Shown: positions 26,242-34,515, counted from the first letter of the stretch. The stretch is DNA of 64,000 nt from Roseimarinus sp035271585 (GCA_035271585.1 DATERL010000085.1:1-64000); one strand, 5' to 3'. The notes: generated by a model not told the origin, from the letters alone. Numbers and translations: made by a program.

Positions 26242-26631
26242 TTACACTTTAGATTCGTTAATGAGCTTCATTACCGATTTCACTTCGTACACAGCAAAGG
26301 CAACGTAAAGAATAAGGTAAACAATCAAAAAATTGACGGCATTGTCTTCGTCAAAAACAATATACAGAACACCAAAGATTATGTATATGAACATTTTGAA
26401 AAAGGAAAGCATCATAAACTTAAAACTAAACCTCGAAACATCATTCCGGGTTATTTTCAACATATACTGATGGAGTAACAAGGTCGATAGGTAATAAAAG
26501 AGCAACACAAACGGGAATATCAATAAGAATTGTTTTTTGAGTATAGTCAAGAACAGTAACGTTCCAATACCTAGAATAAGTAATGTAAATATAGTAAGCC
26601 CCTTCAGAAATTTAGAAAAATTATTTTTCAT
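26242..26631 (-). CDS. AtpI-like four-helix membrane protein
   Basis: A 129-residue protein with four predicted membrane helices, short loops and a charged C-terminus. Its position immediately before atpB, in the same direction, matches the ATP synthase I-type accessory proteins, which help assemble the c ring and may bind magnesium. Sequence similarity to the family cannot be proved by eye. The ATG at 26631 begins MKNNFSKFLKGL; a longer frame upstream lacks hydrophobic character and is not used. No AtpZ gene (the short two-helix partner) was found between it and the bactofilin gene. Confidence 0.65.
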   Translation of the reverse strand: MKNNFSKFLKGLTIFTLLILGIGTLLFLTILKKQFLLIFPFVLLFYYLSTLLLHQYMLKITRNDVSRFSFKFMMLSFFKMFIYIIFGVLYIVFDEDNAVNFLIVYLILYVAFAVYEVKSVMKLINESKV

Positions 26632-26928
26632 ACTTAAATAATTCGTTTCATAAATATTGCATGACCTGTCCCGCAGAAGACGGGAAAGCTCACATGTCTG
26701 ATTTTGTCGAACACCGGCTTTCAATTAATTGATGTTGGAAATAATCAGCAAACATATTCGCTTCGTAGCCTATTATTTAGTGCTTTTGCCTGTTGCATAT
26801 TTTCATACACTAACAATTTCATTTGTTGCCATACTGAACTCTGGTATTCAATTAAATCGTTATCACGATTTATGAAAATTCAATCGTTTCAAATGAATAA
26901 ATTATAAACCCAAAAATTACGATTAGGT
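26632..26928. other. Gene-free spacer with a small hairpin
   Basis: About 300 bp between the bactofilin and AtpI-like genes without a credible gene. A 5-bp GC-rich hairpin (TCCCG at 26669-26673, CGGGA at 26681-26685) stands out in AT-rich DNA; there is no T-run in either direction. Confidence 0.45.
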
Positions 26929-27291
26929 TTATTTTATTTTATTGCTGGCAGAACGTTCCATTTTACAATTTCCCGAAAAAATGGCACCCGGCTCTATAAA
27001 CAGTTGCCCTACTACAACTTCTCCCTTTAGGTTTGAAGTTGCTTTGAGCGATAGCAATTCGCTTACGGTTATTTTTCCATCAATAACACCTTCAATTTCG
27101 GCAGTTTTGCATTCAATCTCGCCTGAAATTTGACCGCTTGCACCAACAATGAGCAATCCTGTTGTTTTAAGGTTACCCTGAAGATTACCGTCGATCCGAA
27201 TATCGGATTCAGAAGTAATGTCACCAATGATCTTAGTCGTTTTCGCAATTAAATTCACTGTATTATAGTTGTTTTCTATCTGTTTAGCCAT
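26929..27291 (-). CDS. Bactofilin (polymer-forming cytoskeletal protein)
   Basis: A 120-residue bactofilin, a protein that polymerises without nucleotide into filaments involved in cell shape and positioning of envelope machinery. The core is a right-handed beta-helix of short repeats: IIGDITSESDIRIDGNLQG, IVGASGQISGEIECKTAEIE, GVIDGKITVSELL and LKATSNLKGEVVV. The flanking tails are short and polar. It lies upstream of the atp unit in the same direction, separated by about 300 bp, and has its own -7 box. Confidence 0.93.
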   Translation of the reverse strand: MAKQIENNYNTVNLIAKTTKIIGDITSESDIRIDGNLQGNLKTTGLLIVGASGQISGEIECKTAEIEGVIDGKITVSELLSLKATSNLKGEVVVGQLFIEPGAIFSGNCKMERSASNKIK

Positions 27292-27313
27292 GCTTTATAA
27301 TTAAAGTGGTTAA

Positions 27314-27321
27314 CAAAAATA
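27314..27321 (-). promoter_or_regulatory. -7 box TATTTTTG for the bactofilin gene
   Basis: Exact TAnnTTTG match on the minus strand 22 bp upstream of the ATG; no -33 TTTG at the right spacing. Confidence 0.45.
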
Positions 27322-27376
27322 ACAAAAACCATCAATGATTAAAGCTATTGATGAATGAATAATTAAAATTTGATGC

Positions 27377-27405
27377 AAAAAAAATCCCGATTCGACGGGA
27401 TTTTT
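27377..27405 (-). terminator. Terminator after rpmF
   Basis: Ten-bp stem (AAAAATCCCG with CGGGATTTTT), 6-nt loop, with T-run on the minus strand, about 30 bp after the rpmF stop. Confidence 0.85.
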
Positions 27406-27435
27406 CTTAAATACGTTATATAACTGTATGAATAA

Positions 27436-27621
27436 TTATACAGTAACTTCTTTTTCGATAGCTAATTTACCTCTGTAATAACCACATTCGTTACATACTG
27501 TATGATATTTTACAGCTGCTCCACAATTTGAGCAGTTCGAAAGGGTAGCAGGAGTTGCTTTGTAGTGCGTCCTGCGCTTGTCTCTCCTTGTTTTGGAAAT
27601 TTTGTGCTTTGGATGTGCCAT
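27436..27621 (-). CDS. rpmF: Ribosomal protein bL32
   Basis: Large-subunit protein of 61 residues beginning MAHPKHKISKTRRDKRRTH, with the zinc-ribbon pairs CSNCG and CNECG intact, so it is the C+ (zinc-binding) form. It follows yceD by 11 bp, a conserved pairing in bacteria. Confidence 0.98.
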   Translation of the reverse strand: MAHPKHKISKTRRDKRRTHYKATPATLSNCSNCGAAVKYHTVCNECGYYRGKLAIEKEVTV

Positions 27622-27632
27622 TTTTACCTTCT

Positions 27633-28181
27633 TTACTTGTTATCTAATAATTTTTTTAATTCGTTCCATCGTTCATCTACTACTTGAACGTTTTCATTAT
27701 TGATTGGCGCTGTGTCAACCAAGTATTGTTCTAACTCTTTAAGCATTTCGGGATTGCATGTACTGTTTCCGTTTTTATCGTCGGGATGTACATGTTTAAT
27801 CGGTAAGCCTAAAATAATGAGTTCATAAAGATATTGAGCAATGTTAATTTGATATTCATCCAATGGTAAAACAATTAAATCGTCGCTTAATTCTTCGGTT
27901 TCAATACCGAACTTTACAAGCAAGTTATTTTTATTCTTAACCCGTTGGTTGTATTGATCGAGACAACGATCACACATTAACTCAACAGTTCCTTTTACAG
28001 CCATTTCAATAATTAAAAGGGTCGATTGTTTAATTAAAGACACTTTAGCTTTAACCTCACCCTTATTAACAAGGCTGTTTTCGAACTCGTCAAAGAACTC
28101 GTTATCAATTTCAAATTTGAATTGATAAGTACCCTCTTTTAGTCCTTTATAAGCAATATCATATCTTGAAAGAATGCTCAT
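27633..28181 (-). CDS. yceD: YceD family (DUF177) protein
   Basis: A 182-residue DUF177/YceD protein; homologues affect 23S rRNA accumulation. The family landmark is the MCDRCLDQY segment near residue 89, a CxxC pair, then a region rich in acidic residues (EELSDDLIVLPLDEYQINI), and the end EERW-like (VDERWNELKKLLDNK). It is co-transcribed with rpmF, the usual neighbour. A -7 box lies at 28202-28209. Confidence 0.92.
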   Translation of the reverse strand: MSILSRYDIAYKGLKEGTYQFKFEIDNEFFDEFENSLVNKGEVKAKVSLIKQSTLLIIEMAVKGTVELMCDRCLDQYNQRVKNKNNLLVKFGIETEELSDDLIVLPLDEYQINIAQYLYELIILGLPIKHVHPDDKNGNSTCNPEMLKELEQYLVDTAPINNENVQVVDERWNELKKLLDNK

Positions 28182-28201
28182 CTGTTCCTTAAAAAGTTTT
28201 G

Positions 28202-28209
28202 CAAAATTA
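28202..28209 (-). promoter_or_regulatory. -7 box TAATTTTG for yceD-rpmF
   Basis: Exact TAnnTTTG match 20 bp upstream of the yceD start; -33 not evident. Confidence 0.45.
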
Positions 28210-28263
28210 TAAAAAAATACTAAACGACTAAATATTTGTATCTTTTTTTAATCTTTTACTTTT

Positions 28264-28536
28264 TTATTTACTCCATTTATCTTGTTCAGGCTCGTTGTGC
28301 TTGTTTTTAACAATCAAAAAATAGATGAAAGTTGCCAGTGAAAAAAGAAATAATCCCGATAAAAAAATAACCGCCACAAGAAAAAAAACATATTTCCCAT
28401 GCCCTACACCGTCGACCATAGCTTTCGTTTTAAACATAAAAACAGCAAAAACCACACACAGAGCAGTAACTATTGTCGATCCAAAATTTAGCCACAACAA
28501 TGTATTCGATTTCTTTTGAATAAATAAATTTGCCAT
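28264..28536 (-). CDS. Small two-helix membrane protein, function unknown
   Basis: Ninety residues with two hydrophobic helices (about 15-38 and 52-78) and a charged C-terminal tail NKHNEPEQDKWSK. The ATG at 28536 starts MANLFIQKKSN; an upstream extension would not be hydrophobic or initiated by a clear signal. I do not recognise the family. It stands divergent from the next small membrane-protein gene, with about 100 bp between them. Confidence 0.6.
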   Translation of the reverse strand: MANLFIQKKSNTLLWLNFGSTIVTALCVVFAVFMFKTKAMVDGVGHGKYVFFLVAVIFLSGLFLFSLATFIYFLIVKNKHNEPEQDKWSK

Positions 28537-28609
28537 ATCAGTTAATTTTTTGGTAAAAATACAATATGCTTTCTTTTTGAGCATTACTTTCGGAACAAAT
28601 AATAATTCG

Positions 28610-28617
28610 TATTTTTG
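28610..28617 (+). promoter_or_regulatory. -7 box TATTTTTG upstream of the small gene and metF
   Basis: Exact TAnnTTTG match 24 bp before the ATG at 28642; likely drives the two-gene unit ending with metF. Confidence 0.45.
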
Positions 28618-28641
28618 CAAAAGTTTTAAACTTTAAAAATT

Positions 28642-28851
28642 ATGGCAAAAAAGAAGCAGCAAAAAAGCAAAAAAAGCAGTGCTTTATTGATAGGAATTGT
28701 AATTGGTATAATTGTATCAATTGGTGCAATTTATTGCTATCAGCATTATTATAAAAATTCTGATTTAGAAAAAAAAGCCAATAAAATTGAGCGTCAAACA
28801 AAAAAAGAAATTAACAAAGCTGAAAAAAAGGCAAAAAAACTTTTTGATTAA
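28642..28851 (+). CDS. Small single-pass membrane protein, function unknown
   Basis: Sixty-nine residues: a lysine-rich N-terminus (MAKKKQQKSKKS), one membrane helix (about 14-33) and a highly charged Lys/Glu helix, suggesting a cytoplasmic-N protein with an exposed coiled coil. The stop codon is immediately followed by the metF ATG, so it is translated as part of a metF operon. No known family recognised; its small size and basic composition leave the function open. Confidence 0.65.
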   Translation: MAKKKQQKSKKSSALLIGIVIGIIVSIGAIYCYQHYYKNSDLEKKANKIERQTKKEINKAEKKAKKLFD

Positions 28852-29805
28852 ATGAAGATAATTGACATCATAAACAATTCAAAGAAAACACTTTTCTCGT
28901 TTGAGTTGCTTCCTCCCCTTAAAGGTAACGATGCGAGCAAGCTCCTTAATACCATCGACGAGTTAATTGAGTTTAATCCAAGCTACATCAATATTACTAC
29001 GCATCGCGACGAGTTTGAGTTTAAAAACAGACCCGACGGCCTCATTGAAAAAAAGGTAGTGCGAAAACGCCCAGGAACTGTTGCTATTGCAGCCTCAATT
29101 CAAAATAAATACAACATACCAGTTATACCCCATATTTTGTGTGGCGGTTTTACCCGTAGCGAAACGGAACATGTGTTGATAGACCTTCATTTTTTAGGCA
29201 TTCAAAATGTTTTGGCTCTACGTGGCGACGGTTTAAAAACCGATTCGGTTTTTCGGCCCGAAAACGATGGTAACAGCAATGCCCGCGAGTTGGTAGAGCA
29301 AATTGTAAAATTAGGAAAGGGAGAATACCTTGACCCCGATTTAAAAAACAATACGCCACTAAATTTTTGCATTGGTGTAGCTGCATATCCCGAAAAACAT
29401 TTCGAAGCGCCCAACCTCGAAACCGATATGGAATACCTAAAACAAAAGGTTGATGCCGGCGCCGATTATATTGTAACACAAATGTTTTTCGATAATGCCA
29501 AATATTATTCCTTTGTTGAAAAATGCAGGGCAACAGGTATTAATGTCCCCATTATTCCGGGACTAAAACCAATTGCTGTGCAGAACCAGTTAACGGTTCT
29601 ACCAAAAATTTTCAACATCGACTTACCAACAGAACTGGCACGCGAACTGGCAAAATGCAAAAACAACGACGACGCTAAAAAAGTGGGGACAGAATGGGCA
29701 ATATACCAGGCCAAAGATTTGGTTAAGAATGGCGTACCCAGCTTGCATGTCTATACTTATGGGATAACCGACAACGTGAAAGAAATTATGAAAGCTATAT
29801 TATAG
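28852..29805 (+). CDS. metF: 5,10-methylenetetrahydrofolate reductase
   Basis: Flavoprotein reducing methylene-THF to methyl-THF for methionine synthesis. The 317-residue TIM barrel has the family start FSFELLPPLKG with the catalytic Glu, then INITTHRD, IPHILCGGFTR, NVLALRGDG, FCIGVAAYPEKH, AGADYIVTQMFFDN and VPIIPGLKPI. All of the expected FAD and folate contact regions are present. It starts directly at the stop of the small membrane-protein gene and ends in a strong terminator. Confidence 0.96.
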   Translation: MKIIDIINNSKKTLFSFELLPPLKGNDASKLLNTIDELIEFNPSYINITTHRDEFEFKNRPDGLIEKKVVRKRPGTVAIAASIQNKYNIPVIPHILCGGFTRSETEHVLIDLHFLGIQNVLALRGDGLKTDSVFRPENDGNSNARELVEQIVKLGKGEYLDPDLKNNTPLNFCIGVAAYPEKHFEAPNLETDMEYLKQKVDAGADYIVTQMFFDNAKYYSFVEKCRATGINVPIIPGLKPIAVQNQLTVLPKIFNIDLPTELARELAKCKNNDDAKKVGTEWAIYQAKDLVKNGVPSLHVYTYGITDNVKEIMKAIL

Positions 29806-29825
29806 CCCATACACGATATGATTTA

Positions 29826-29863
29826 AAAAAGAGGCTGATCGTTTATACGGTCAGCCTCTTTTT
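29826..29863. terminator. Bidirectional terminator between metF and pgk
   Basis: GAGGCTGATCG pairs with CGGTCAGCCTC (11 bp, one G-U), loop TTTATA, with A-run before and T-run after, placed between the converging metF and pgk genes. Confidence 0.92.
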
Positions 29864-29888
29864 ATATGTTTAATTCTGAATAATTGAA

Positions 29889-31091
29889 TTAATTGCGAAC
29901 AGCAGCCACACCTGGAAGTTCTTTGCCTTCGAGATATTCGAGCAAGGCACCACCAGCAGTTGAGATGTACGAAACTCCGTTGGCCAATTCAAATTTATTG
30001 ATGCAAGCCACCGAGTCGCCACCACCAATTAACGAGAAAGCACCTTTTTTAGTTGCACTCACAATAGCCTCGGCAATAGCACGCGAGCCTTTTTCGAAAG
30101 TTTCGAATTCGAAAACACCAACTGGACCGTTCCATAAAATAGTACCCGACTCTTCAATAACTTTTTTCATGTTTTTGATGCTTTCGGGACCCGCATCCAA
30201 ACCTTGCCATCCGTTAGGGATGTCGTTTGAAGGAACAATTTTAGTTTGGGCATCGTTCGAGAAGCTATCGGCAGCTAAAACATCGGTTGCCATTATTAGT
30301 TGAACACCTTTTTCTTTAGCTTTTCTTTCAATTCTTTTAGCAGTTTCAAGAAAATCGTTTTCACAAAGTGAATCTCCTATGTTACCCCCCCTTGCTTTAA
30401 TGAAAGTGAAAGCCATGCCACCACCAATAATAAGATTATCAACTTTATCGAGCATATTTTCGATAATGGTAATTTTTGACGAAACCTTAGCACCACCCAT
30501 TATTGCAGTAAGTGGGCGTTGTGGAGTAGTAAGTACTTTATCGAGGCTTTCGAGCTCGCTGCCAATTACGTAACCAAACATTTTATCGTTAGGAAAGAAC
30601 TTCGCGATAACTGCAGTAGATGCATGTGCACGGTGAGCAGTACCAAAAGCATCGTTAATCCAGCAATCTCCATTTGCAGCCAATTGACTAGCAAAAGCTT
30701 CATCGCCTTTTTCTTCTTCTTTATGAAAACGCAAGTTTTCGAGAACCAATATTTCGCCTGTGGCTAAGCCATTGGCAATTTTCTTGGTGGCTTCACCAAT
30801 ACAGTCGGGAGCCATTTTTACAATAGCGCCTCCCATTAACTTCGATAAATGATCAACAATATGACGCATTGAGAATTTATCTTCCGGACCGTCTTTTGGA
30901 CGACCAAGATGTGACATAATGATAGGCGATCCACCTTTTTCAATTACCTTTTTAATGGTAGGCAACGCCGCCCTAATACGGGTATCATCGGTTATTTCTA
31001 ACTTTTCGTTAAAAGGAACGTTAAAATCGACCCTAATAAGTGCTTTTTTACCTGAAAAATCGTAAGATTCAATTGTTTGCATTGTCGTCAA
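29889..31091 (-). CDS. pgk: Phosphoglycerate kinase
   Basis: Glycolytic enzyme producing ATP from 1,3-bisphosphoglycerate. Its 400 residues contain KKALIRVDFNVPF at the substrate site, IIMSHLGRPKDGPE, LENLRFHKEEEKGD, FGTAHRAHAS, GGAKVSSKI, and the nucleotide-site GGGDSVACINKF near the C-terminus. Single-gene unit; two overlapping -7 boxes lie just upstream. Confidence 0.98.
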   Translation of the reverse strand: MTTMQTIESYDFSGKKALIRVDFNVPFNEKLEITDDTRIRAALPTIKKVIEKGGSPIIMSHLGRPKDGPEDKFSMRHIVDHLSKLMGGAIVKMAPDCIGEATKKIANGLATGEILVLENLRFHKEEEKGDEAFASQLAANGDCWINDAFGTAHRAHASTAVIAKFFPNDKMFGYVIGSELESLDKVLTTPQRPLTAIMGGAKVSSKITIIENMLDKVDNLIIGGGMAFTFIKARGGNIGDSLCENDFLETAKRIERKAKEKGVQLIMATDVLAADSFSNDAQTKIVPSNDIPNGWQGLDAGPESIKNMKKVIEESGTILWNGPVGVFEFETFEKGSRAIAEAIVSATKKGAFSLIGGGDSVACINKFELANGVSYISTAGGALLEYLEGKELPGVAAVRN

Positions 31092-31112
31092 TTTTTAATT
31101 TTAAACAGACTT

Positions 31113-31128
31113 CAAAGATACAAATTTA
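31113..31128 (-). promoter_or_regulatory. Two adjacent -7 boxes for pgk
   Basis: On the minus strand TAAATTTG (31121-31128) and TATCTTTG (31113-31120) both fit TAnnTTTG and lie 22-37 bp upstream of the pgk ATG. Neither has a clear -33 partner. Confidence 0.4.
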
Positions 31129-31406
31129 TAAGAACCCCATGTTTTTTTCATTTAAAATACACACTCTATTAACATAGTGTTTACGTGTTGGACCACAAAA
31201 AACCCTGTGAAAAATTCACAGGGTTCAATCGTTTTGTTTGTTTTGCATTGTTCCCCAATAAAACAATACAACAATACATTTTATTACTTAACTTCATAGC
31301 CATATTTTCATCGATATTAGCAATTGATAGTTTACCGATAAAAATAATTAATGTAAATATAGAAATAAAATATAATAAATCAAAAATAAGAAGTATAAAG
31401 CATAAA
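31129..31406. other. AT-rich gene-free spacer with a perfect hairpin
   Basis: No gene is recognised here. A perfect inverted repeat (AACCCTGTGAA at 31201-31211, TTCACAGGGTT at 31215-31225) has a T-run on the minus strand and so resembles a terminator. An exact minus-strand -7 box (TATTTTTG, 31381-31388) lies about 160 bp upstream of it, so a short transcript is possible. Confidence 0.5.
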
Positions 31407-31430
31407 AAAGCAGGTTGTATAACCTGCTTT
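31407..31430 (-). terminator. Terminator after the RNA-binding protein gene
   Basis: Stem AAAGCAGGTT/AACCTGCTTT with 4-nt loop, followed on the minus strand by six T, 7 bp after the stop codon. Confidence 0.85.
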
Positions 31431-31436
31431 CAAATA

Positions 31437-31877
31437 CTACTCGTATCTGTTATTTCCTCTTTCTCCTCGGTCTTTGTTAAATGATCTACGATCACCTCCG
31501 TCACGATTTCGGTTGTCGAATCCACCGCCACCGCCGCCGCCTCTGCTATCGAAACGTCGGTTAGAATCTGGCCTGCGACTACCGCCACCACCACCGCCGC
31601 CACTAAATTTGCGGTCAAAAGAGCGTCTTTCTTGAGGACGTGGTTCCGATTTCTTCACCACAATGGTGTTCCCCATGAATTCTGATTCATTCAATTGTTG
31701 AATTGCCGATTCTCCTTCGTTTTCATCTAGCATCTCAACAAAACCAAAGCATTTTGACATACCGGTTTCACGATCCATGATTAGTTTACTTGAAGAAACT
31801 GTGCCGAACTGGCCAAATAACTCCGTAAGGTGATCGGCGCTGGTGTCGGAGTTAAGTTTTGCTACAAAAATGTCCAT
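31437..31877 (-). CDS. Single-RRM RNA-binding protein with Gly/Arg-rich tail
   Basis: A 146-residue protein. Residues 1-77 are one RNA recognition motif with RNP2 IFVAKL and RNP1 KCFGFVEM. The tail is a low-complexity Gly/Arg/Asp region with two poly-Gly tracts (7 and 8 Gly) and RGG-like elements, typical of Bacteroidota and cyanobacterial Rbp proteins, some of which are cold-induced. The poly-Gly DNA is a CCN/GGN triplet tract that could slip. It has a 264-bp upstream spacer and is probably transcribed alone. Confidence 0.93.
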   Translation of the reverse strand: MDIFVAKLNSDTSADHLTELFGQFGTVSSSKLIMDRETGMSKCFGFVEMLDENEGESAIQQLNESEFMGNTIVVKKSEPRPQERRSFDRKFSGGGGGGGSRRPDSNRRFDSRGGGGGGGFDNRNRDGGDRRSFNKDRGERGNNRYE

Positions 31878-32141
31878 AAAAAAATAATTAATAAAACCTT
31901 GAATAATTAAATTTTACAATGACACCGCTACCGATTTCTATCTCGATATAACAGTATGCATCAAGAACAAAGCTATTGAATATTAAGCAGAAGTAAAAAT
32001 GTTTTTTTCATTTTAGTAAATAATTTATCAAAACTTTTTTGACTGTTGTTTTCAATGCTTATGTTTTTATTATTATTCTAATAATTTTCAACTTTGAATT
32101 TTAAACATTACACACTTGAGTTTTAGTATCAAAAGCCTGAT

Positions 32142-33239
32142 TTACTTGCGTGTAACGTTTATTTTTTGTGTTGGTGCCACATCGTGATTCCGTTTTTCGA
32201 TGGACTCAACAAGCAGGTTAGCAACCTTTTTGAAAGCTTTACCGCTAATTGATTCTGGATCGAGCGCTACCGGACTTCCAATATCTCCTCCTTCGCGAAT
32301 ACTTTGCACAATAGGTATTTGCCCTAAAAAAGGGATACCCATGCTCTCTGCCATTCGTTTACCACCATCTTTTCCAAAAATATAATACTTGTTCTCGGGT
32401 AATTCTTCGGGGGTAAACCAGGCCATGTTTTCGACCAATCCCAATACCGGCACATCAACCGATTTTCCTTTAAACATGTTTACTCCTTTAACCACATCAA
32501 CCAAGGCAACATCTTGAGGTGTAGTAACAATTACTGCACCCGTTACGGGTACTGTTTGCATTAAGGTCAAGTGTATATCGCTGGTTCCGGGAGGCAGGTC
32601 GATCAATAAATAGTCGAGCGCACCCCATTTAGCATCGCTAATAAGCTGCTTTAAGGCGTTCGAGGCCATAGGGCCACGCCATACCAGCGCTTCGTTAGGG
32701 CTAACAAAAAACCCAATCGAAAGAATTTTCACCCCGTATTTTTCAATAGGAAGTATCATGTCGCGATTATCAACTTTTTCACCTGTTGGCCTGGCACCTT
32801 CCTCACCAAACATAATTGGGATTGAAGGGCCAAAAATATCAGCATCGATAAGCCCTACGGTAGCGCCTGATTGAGCCAATGCAACTGCAAGGTTGGATGC
32901 CACGGTCGATTTGCCAACTCCACCTTTGCCCGATGCAACAGCAATAATGTTTTTTACGCCAGGCAATATAGGGCGTTGCATGTCGTGTAACGAACGGGCA
33001 GTGATATTACCTGCAATTTCGACATCGCGACCTAGGTGTTTCCAAATGGCCTGTACGCATAACGACTTTACTATCGGAACATTGGGATCGTTCGAACGTT
33101 GAAATACCAAAGTAAAACTAACTTTTTTACCTTCGATTCGAATTTCTTGTACCATATCGAGTTCAACAATATTTTCGTTTGAACCAGGCATAGTAACTGT
33201 ACGCAATGCTTCGTTAACATCTTTTGGTTGTAGTGTCAT
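32142..33239 (-). CDS. mrp: Mrp/NBP35-family P-loop ATPase (Fe-S carrier)
   Basis: A 365-residue protein with an N-terminal MIP18/DUF59 domain (residues about 1-85) and a P-loop ATPase domain with the deviant Walker A SGKGGVGKST near residues 103-112, LIDADIFGPSIP, and LIDLPPGTSD. Relatives (ApbC, NBP35, Ind1) carry and deliver Fe-S clusters. The CxxC pair used by those proteins to hold the bridging cluster is absent where it normally follows VENMAWF; here the segment reads TPEELPENKYYIFG. A -7 box lies at 33259-33266. Confidence 0.94.
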   Translation of the reverse strand: MTLQPKDVNEALRTVTMPGSNENIVELDMVQEIRIEGKKVSFTLVFQRSNDPNVPIVKSLCVQAIWKHLGRDVEIAGNITARSLHDMQRPILPGVKNIIAVASGKGGVGKSTVASNLAVALAQSGATVGLIDADIFGPSIPIMFGEEGARPTGEKVDNRDMILPIEKYGVKILSIGFFVSPNEALVWRGPMASNALKQLISDAKWGALDYLLIDLPPGTSDIHLTLMQTVPVTGAVIVTTPQDVALVDVVKGVNMFKGKSVDVPVLGLVENMAWFTPEELPENKYYIFGKDGGKRMAESMGIPFLGQIPIVQSIREGGDIGSPVALDPESISGKAFKKVANLLVESIEKRNHDVAPTQKINVTRK

Positions 33240-33258
33240 AATAATCTATCTTTTTGAG

Positions 33259-33266
33259 CAAAAATA
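33259..33266 (-). promoter_or_regulatory. -7 box TATTTTTG for mrp
   Basis: Exact TAnnTTTG match on the minus strand 19 bp upstream of the ATG. Confidence 0.45.
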
Positions 33267-33316
33267 CAAATTTGATTAATAAGCAGATAAATATATCTGA
33301 ATTTTTCATTTCTTGT

Positions 33317-33643
33317 TTAAAGTTCAAGGTTGGGATCCCAAAAACATTCTTTAAAATTAATAATCTGATTGTCTTTAATTATAAGTCCTTCATTTTCGAG
33401 CAACTCCTGCATAACATTTTCGCCACCAAAAAAGTTTTTTCCGGTAAGCAATCCCTCGCGGTTAACAACCCGGTGTGCCGGAACAAAGTCGTGTTGCGTG
33501 TGGGATGAATTCATGGCCCAACCCACCATGCGCGCCGAACGTGTGCTTCCAAGGTAGCGAGCTATGGCGCCGTAACTGCTCACCCGGCCAGCAGGAATTA
33601 ATCTAACAAGCTGATAAACCTTATCGAAAAAATCGCTTCCCAT
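33317..33643 (-). CDS. atl: Alkyltransferase-like protein (Atl), MGMT domain without the active Cys
   Basis: A 108-residue MGMT C-terminal-type domain. The helix-turn-helix (IPAGRVSSYGAIARYLG) and WAMNSSH are present, but the active-site PCHR is PAHRVV (Ala56), so it cannot accept alkyl groups. Atl proteins bind O6-alkylguanine and flag it for nucleotide excision repair. It starts 5 bp downstream of the metallo-hydrolase gene and is probably co-transcribed with it. Confidence 0.92.
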   Translation of the reverse strand: MGSDFFDKVYQLVRLIPAGRVSSYGAIARYLGSTRSARMVGWAMNSSHTQHDFVPAHRVVNREGLLTGKNFFGGENVMQELLENEGLIIKDNQIINFKECFWDPNLEL

Positions 33644-33648
33644 TTGTT

Positions 33649-34515
33649 CTATTTTGTAAGAAAATAATCCAGCGAGCCCTTTTCATCAGGGAGTGGACCT
33701 TTTTGAGCATCCCACTTTAAGGAGCAACATTCATTTTGCAAATCGTGTTCAAAACATAAAATGTATTGGCCTTCGAAGGCTTCTTTAAAAAAGCTTGCTT
33801 TCTCGTTCATCGCAATTACCGGATAAAGGTCGTAAGCGGCAATCCATTTTAACGGAACATTGGCGCATAGTGGTGCTAAATCGTTTACATAAGCAACTTT
33901 TTTAGTTCCCACGGTGATAATTGGAACAATCATACCGGGAGTATGACCATTAAAAATGCGCAGATCGATACCTGGAAATAATTCACCTTCTTGTTCAATT
34001 AATTGTAATTTACCCTGCTCTAAAATTGGGAAAAAATCGTCATCGAAATAGGCATCACTTTCTCTAACATTAGCATTGTTAGCATTTTCCCATTGTGCTT
34101 TTGAGCAAATGTAAGTGGCTTTAGGAAAAGTAAGATGAATTTTCTTATCGGAATCGATAAACGTACCACCACCACAGTGATCCCAGTGCAAATGGGTGTG
34201 AATAACGTGAGTAATATCAGTAGTTGAGAAGCCTGCCCTACTTAATGAGTCTATCAATAAATCGGAATTTTCAATGCCATTATTTTGAATAAACTTCCAA
34301 CTTAGCTTAGTTCCAGCACCAGTTTCGATTAATATTTTATTTTCGCCCGCAACAACCAATAAGCAGTTCATAGCGAGACGAATCAGGTTATTTTCGTCGG
34401 CTTTAATGTAGCGATTCCATAAAATTTTAGGGACACTACCAAAAATGCCACCTCCATCGCATAAAAAAGTCCCAGCATCAATTATGTGCAATTCAATATC
34501 GTGAGTTGATTCCAT
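33649..34515 (-). CDS. MBL-fold metallo-hydrolase
   Basis: A 288-residue metallo-beta-lactamase-fold enzyme. Metal ligands are visible in HTHLHWDHCGG (residues about 110-120), NGHTPGM and CFEHD near the end. The general layout resembles N-acyl homoserine lactonase/glyoxalase II-type members, but the substrate cannot be deduced. No signal peptide, so cytoplasmic. It precedes atl by 5 bp; a repair or detoxification role is only suggested by that. Confidence 0.9.
   Translation of the reverse strand: MESTHDIELHIIDAGTFLCDGGGIFGSVPKILWNRYIKADENNLIRLAMNCLLVVAGENKILIETGAGTKLSWKFIQNNGIENSDLLIDSLSRAGFSTTDITHVIHTHLHWDHCGGGTFIDSDKKIHLTFPKATYICSKAQWENANNANVRESDAYFDDDFFPILEQGKLQLIEQEGELFPGIDLRIFNGHTPGMIVPIITVGTKKVAYVNDLAPLCANVPLKWIAAYDLYPVIAMNEKASFFKEAFEGQYILCFEHDLQNECCSLKWDAQKGPLPDEKGSLDYFLTK

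Noticed and set aside
26236..26478. Plus-strand frame of 80 codons opposite the AtpI-like gene
   Set aside because: Overlaps the hydrophobic gene on the other strand, and its translation is basic and low in structure.
26669..26685. GC-rich hairpin as a terminator of the bactofilin transcript
   Set aside because: Stem of only five pairs and no T-run on either strand.
31185..31484. Plus-strand frame of 99 codons between pgk and the RRM gene
   Set aside because: It crosses two hairpin terminators and runs into the antisense of the RRM gene; AT-rich, no start context.
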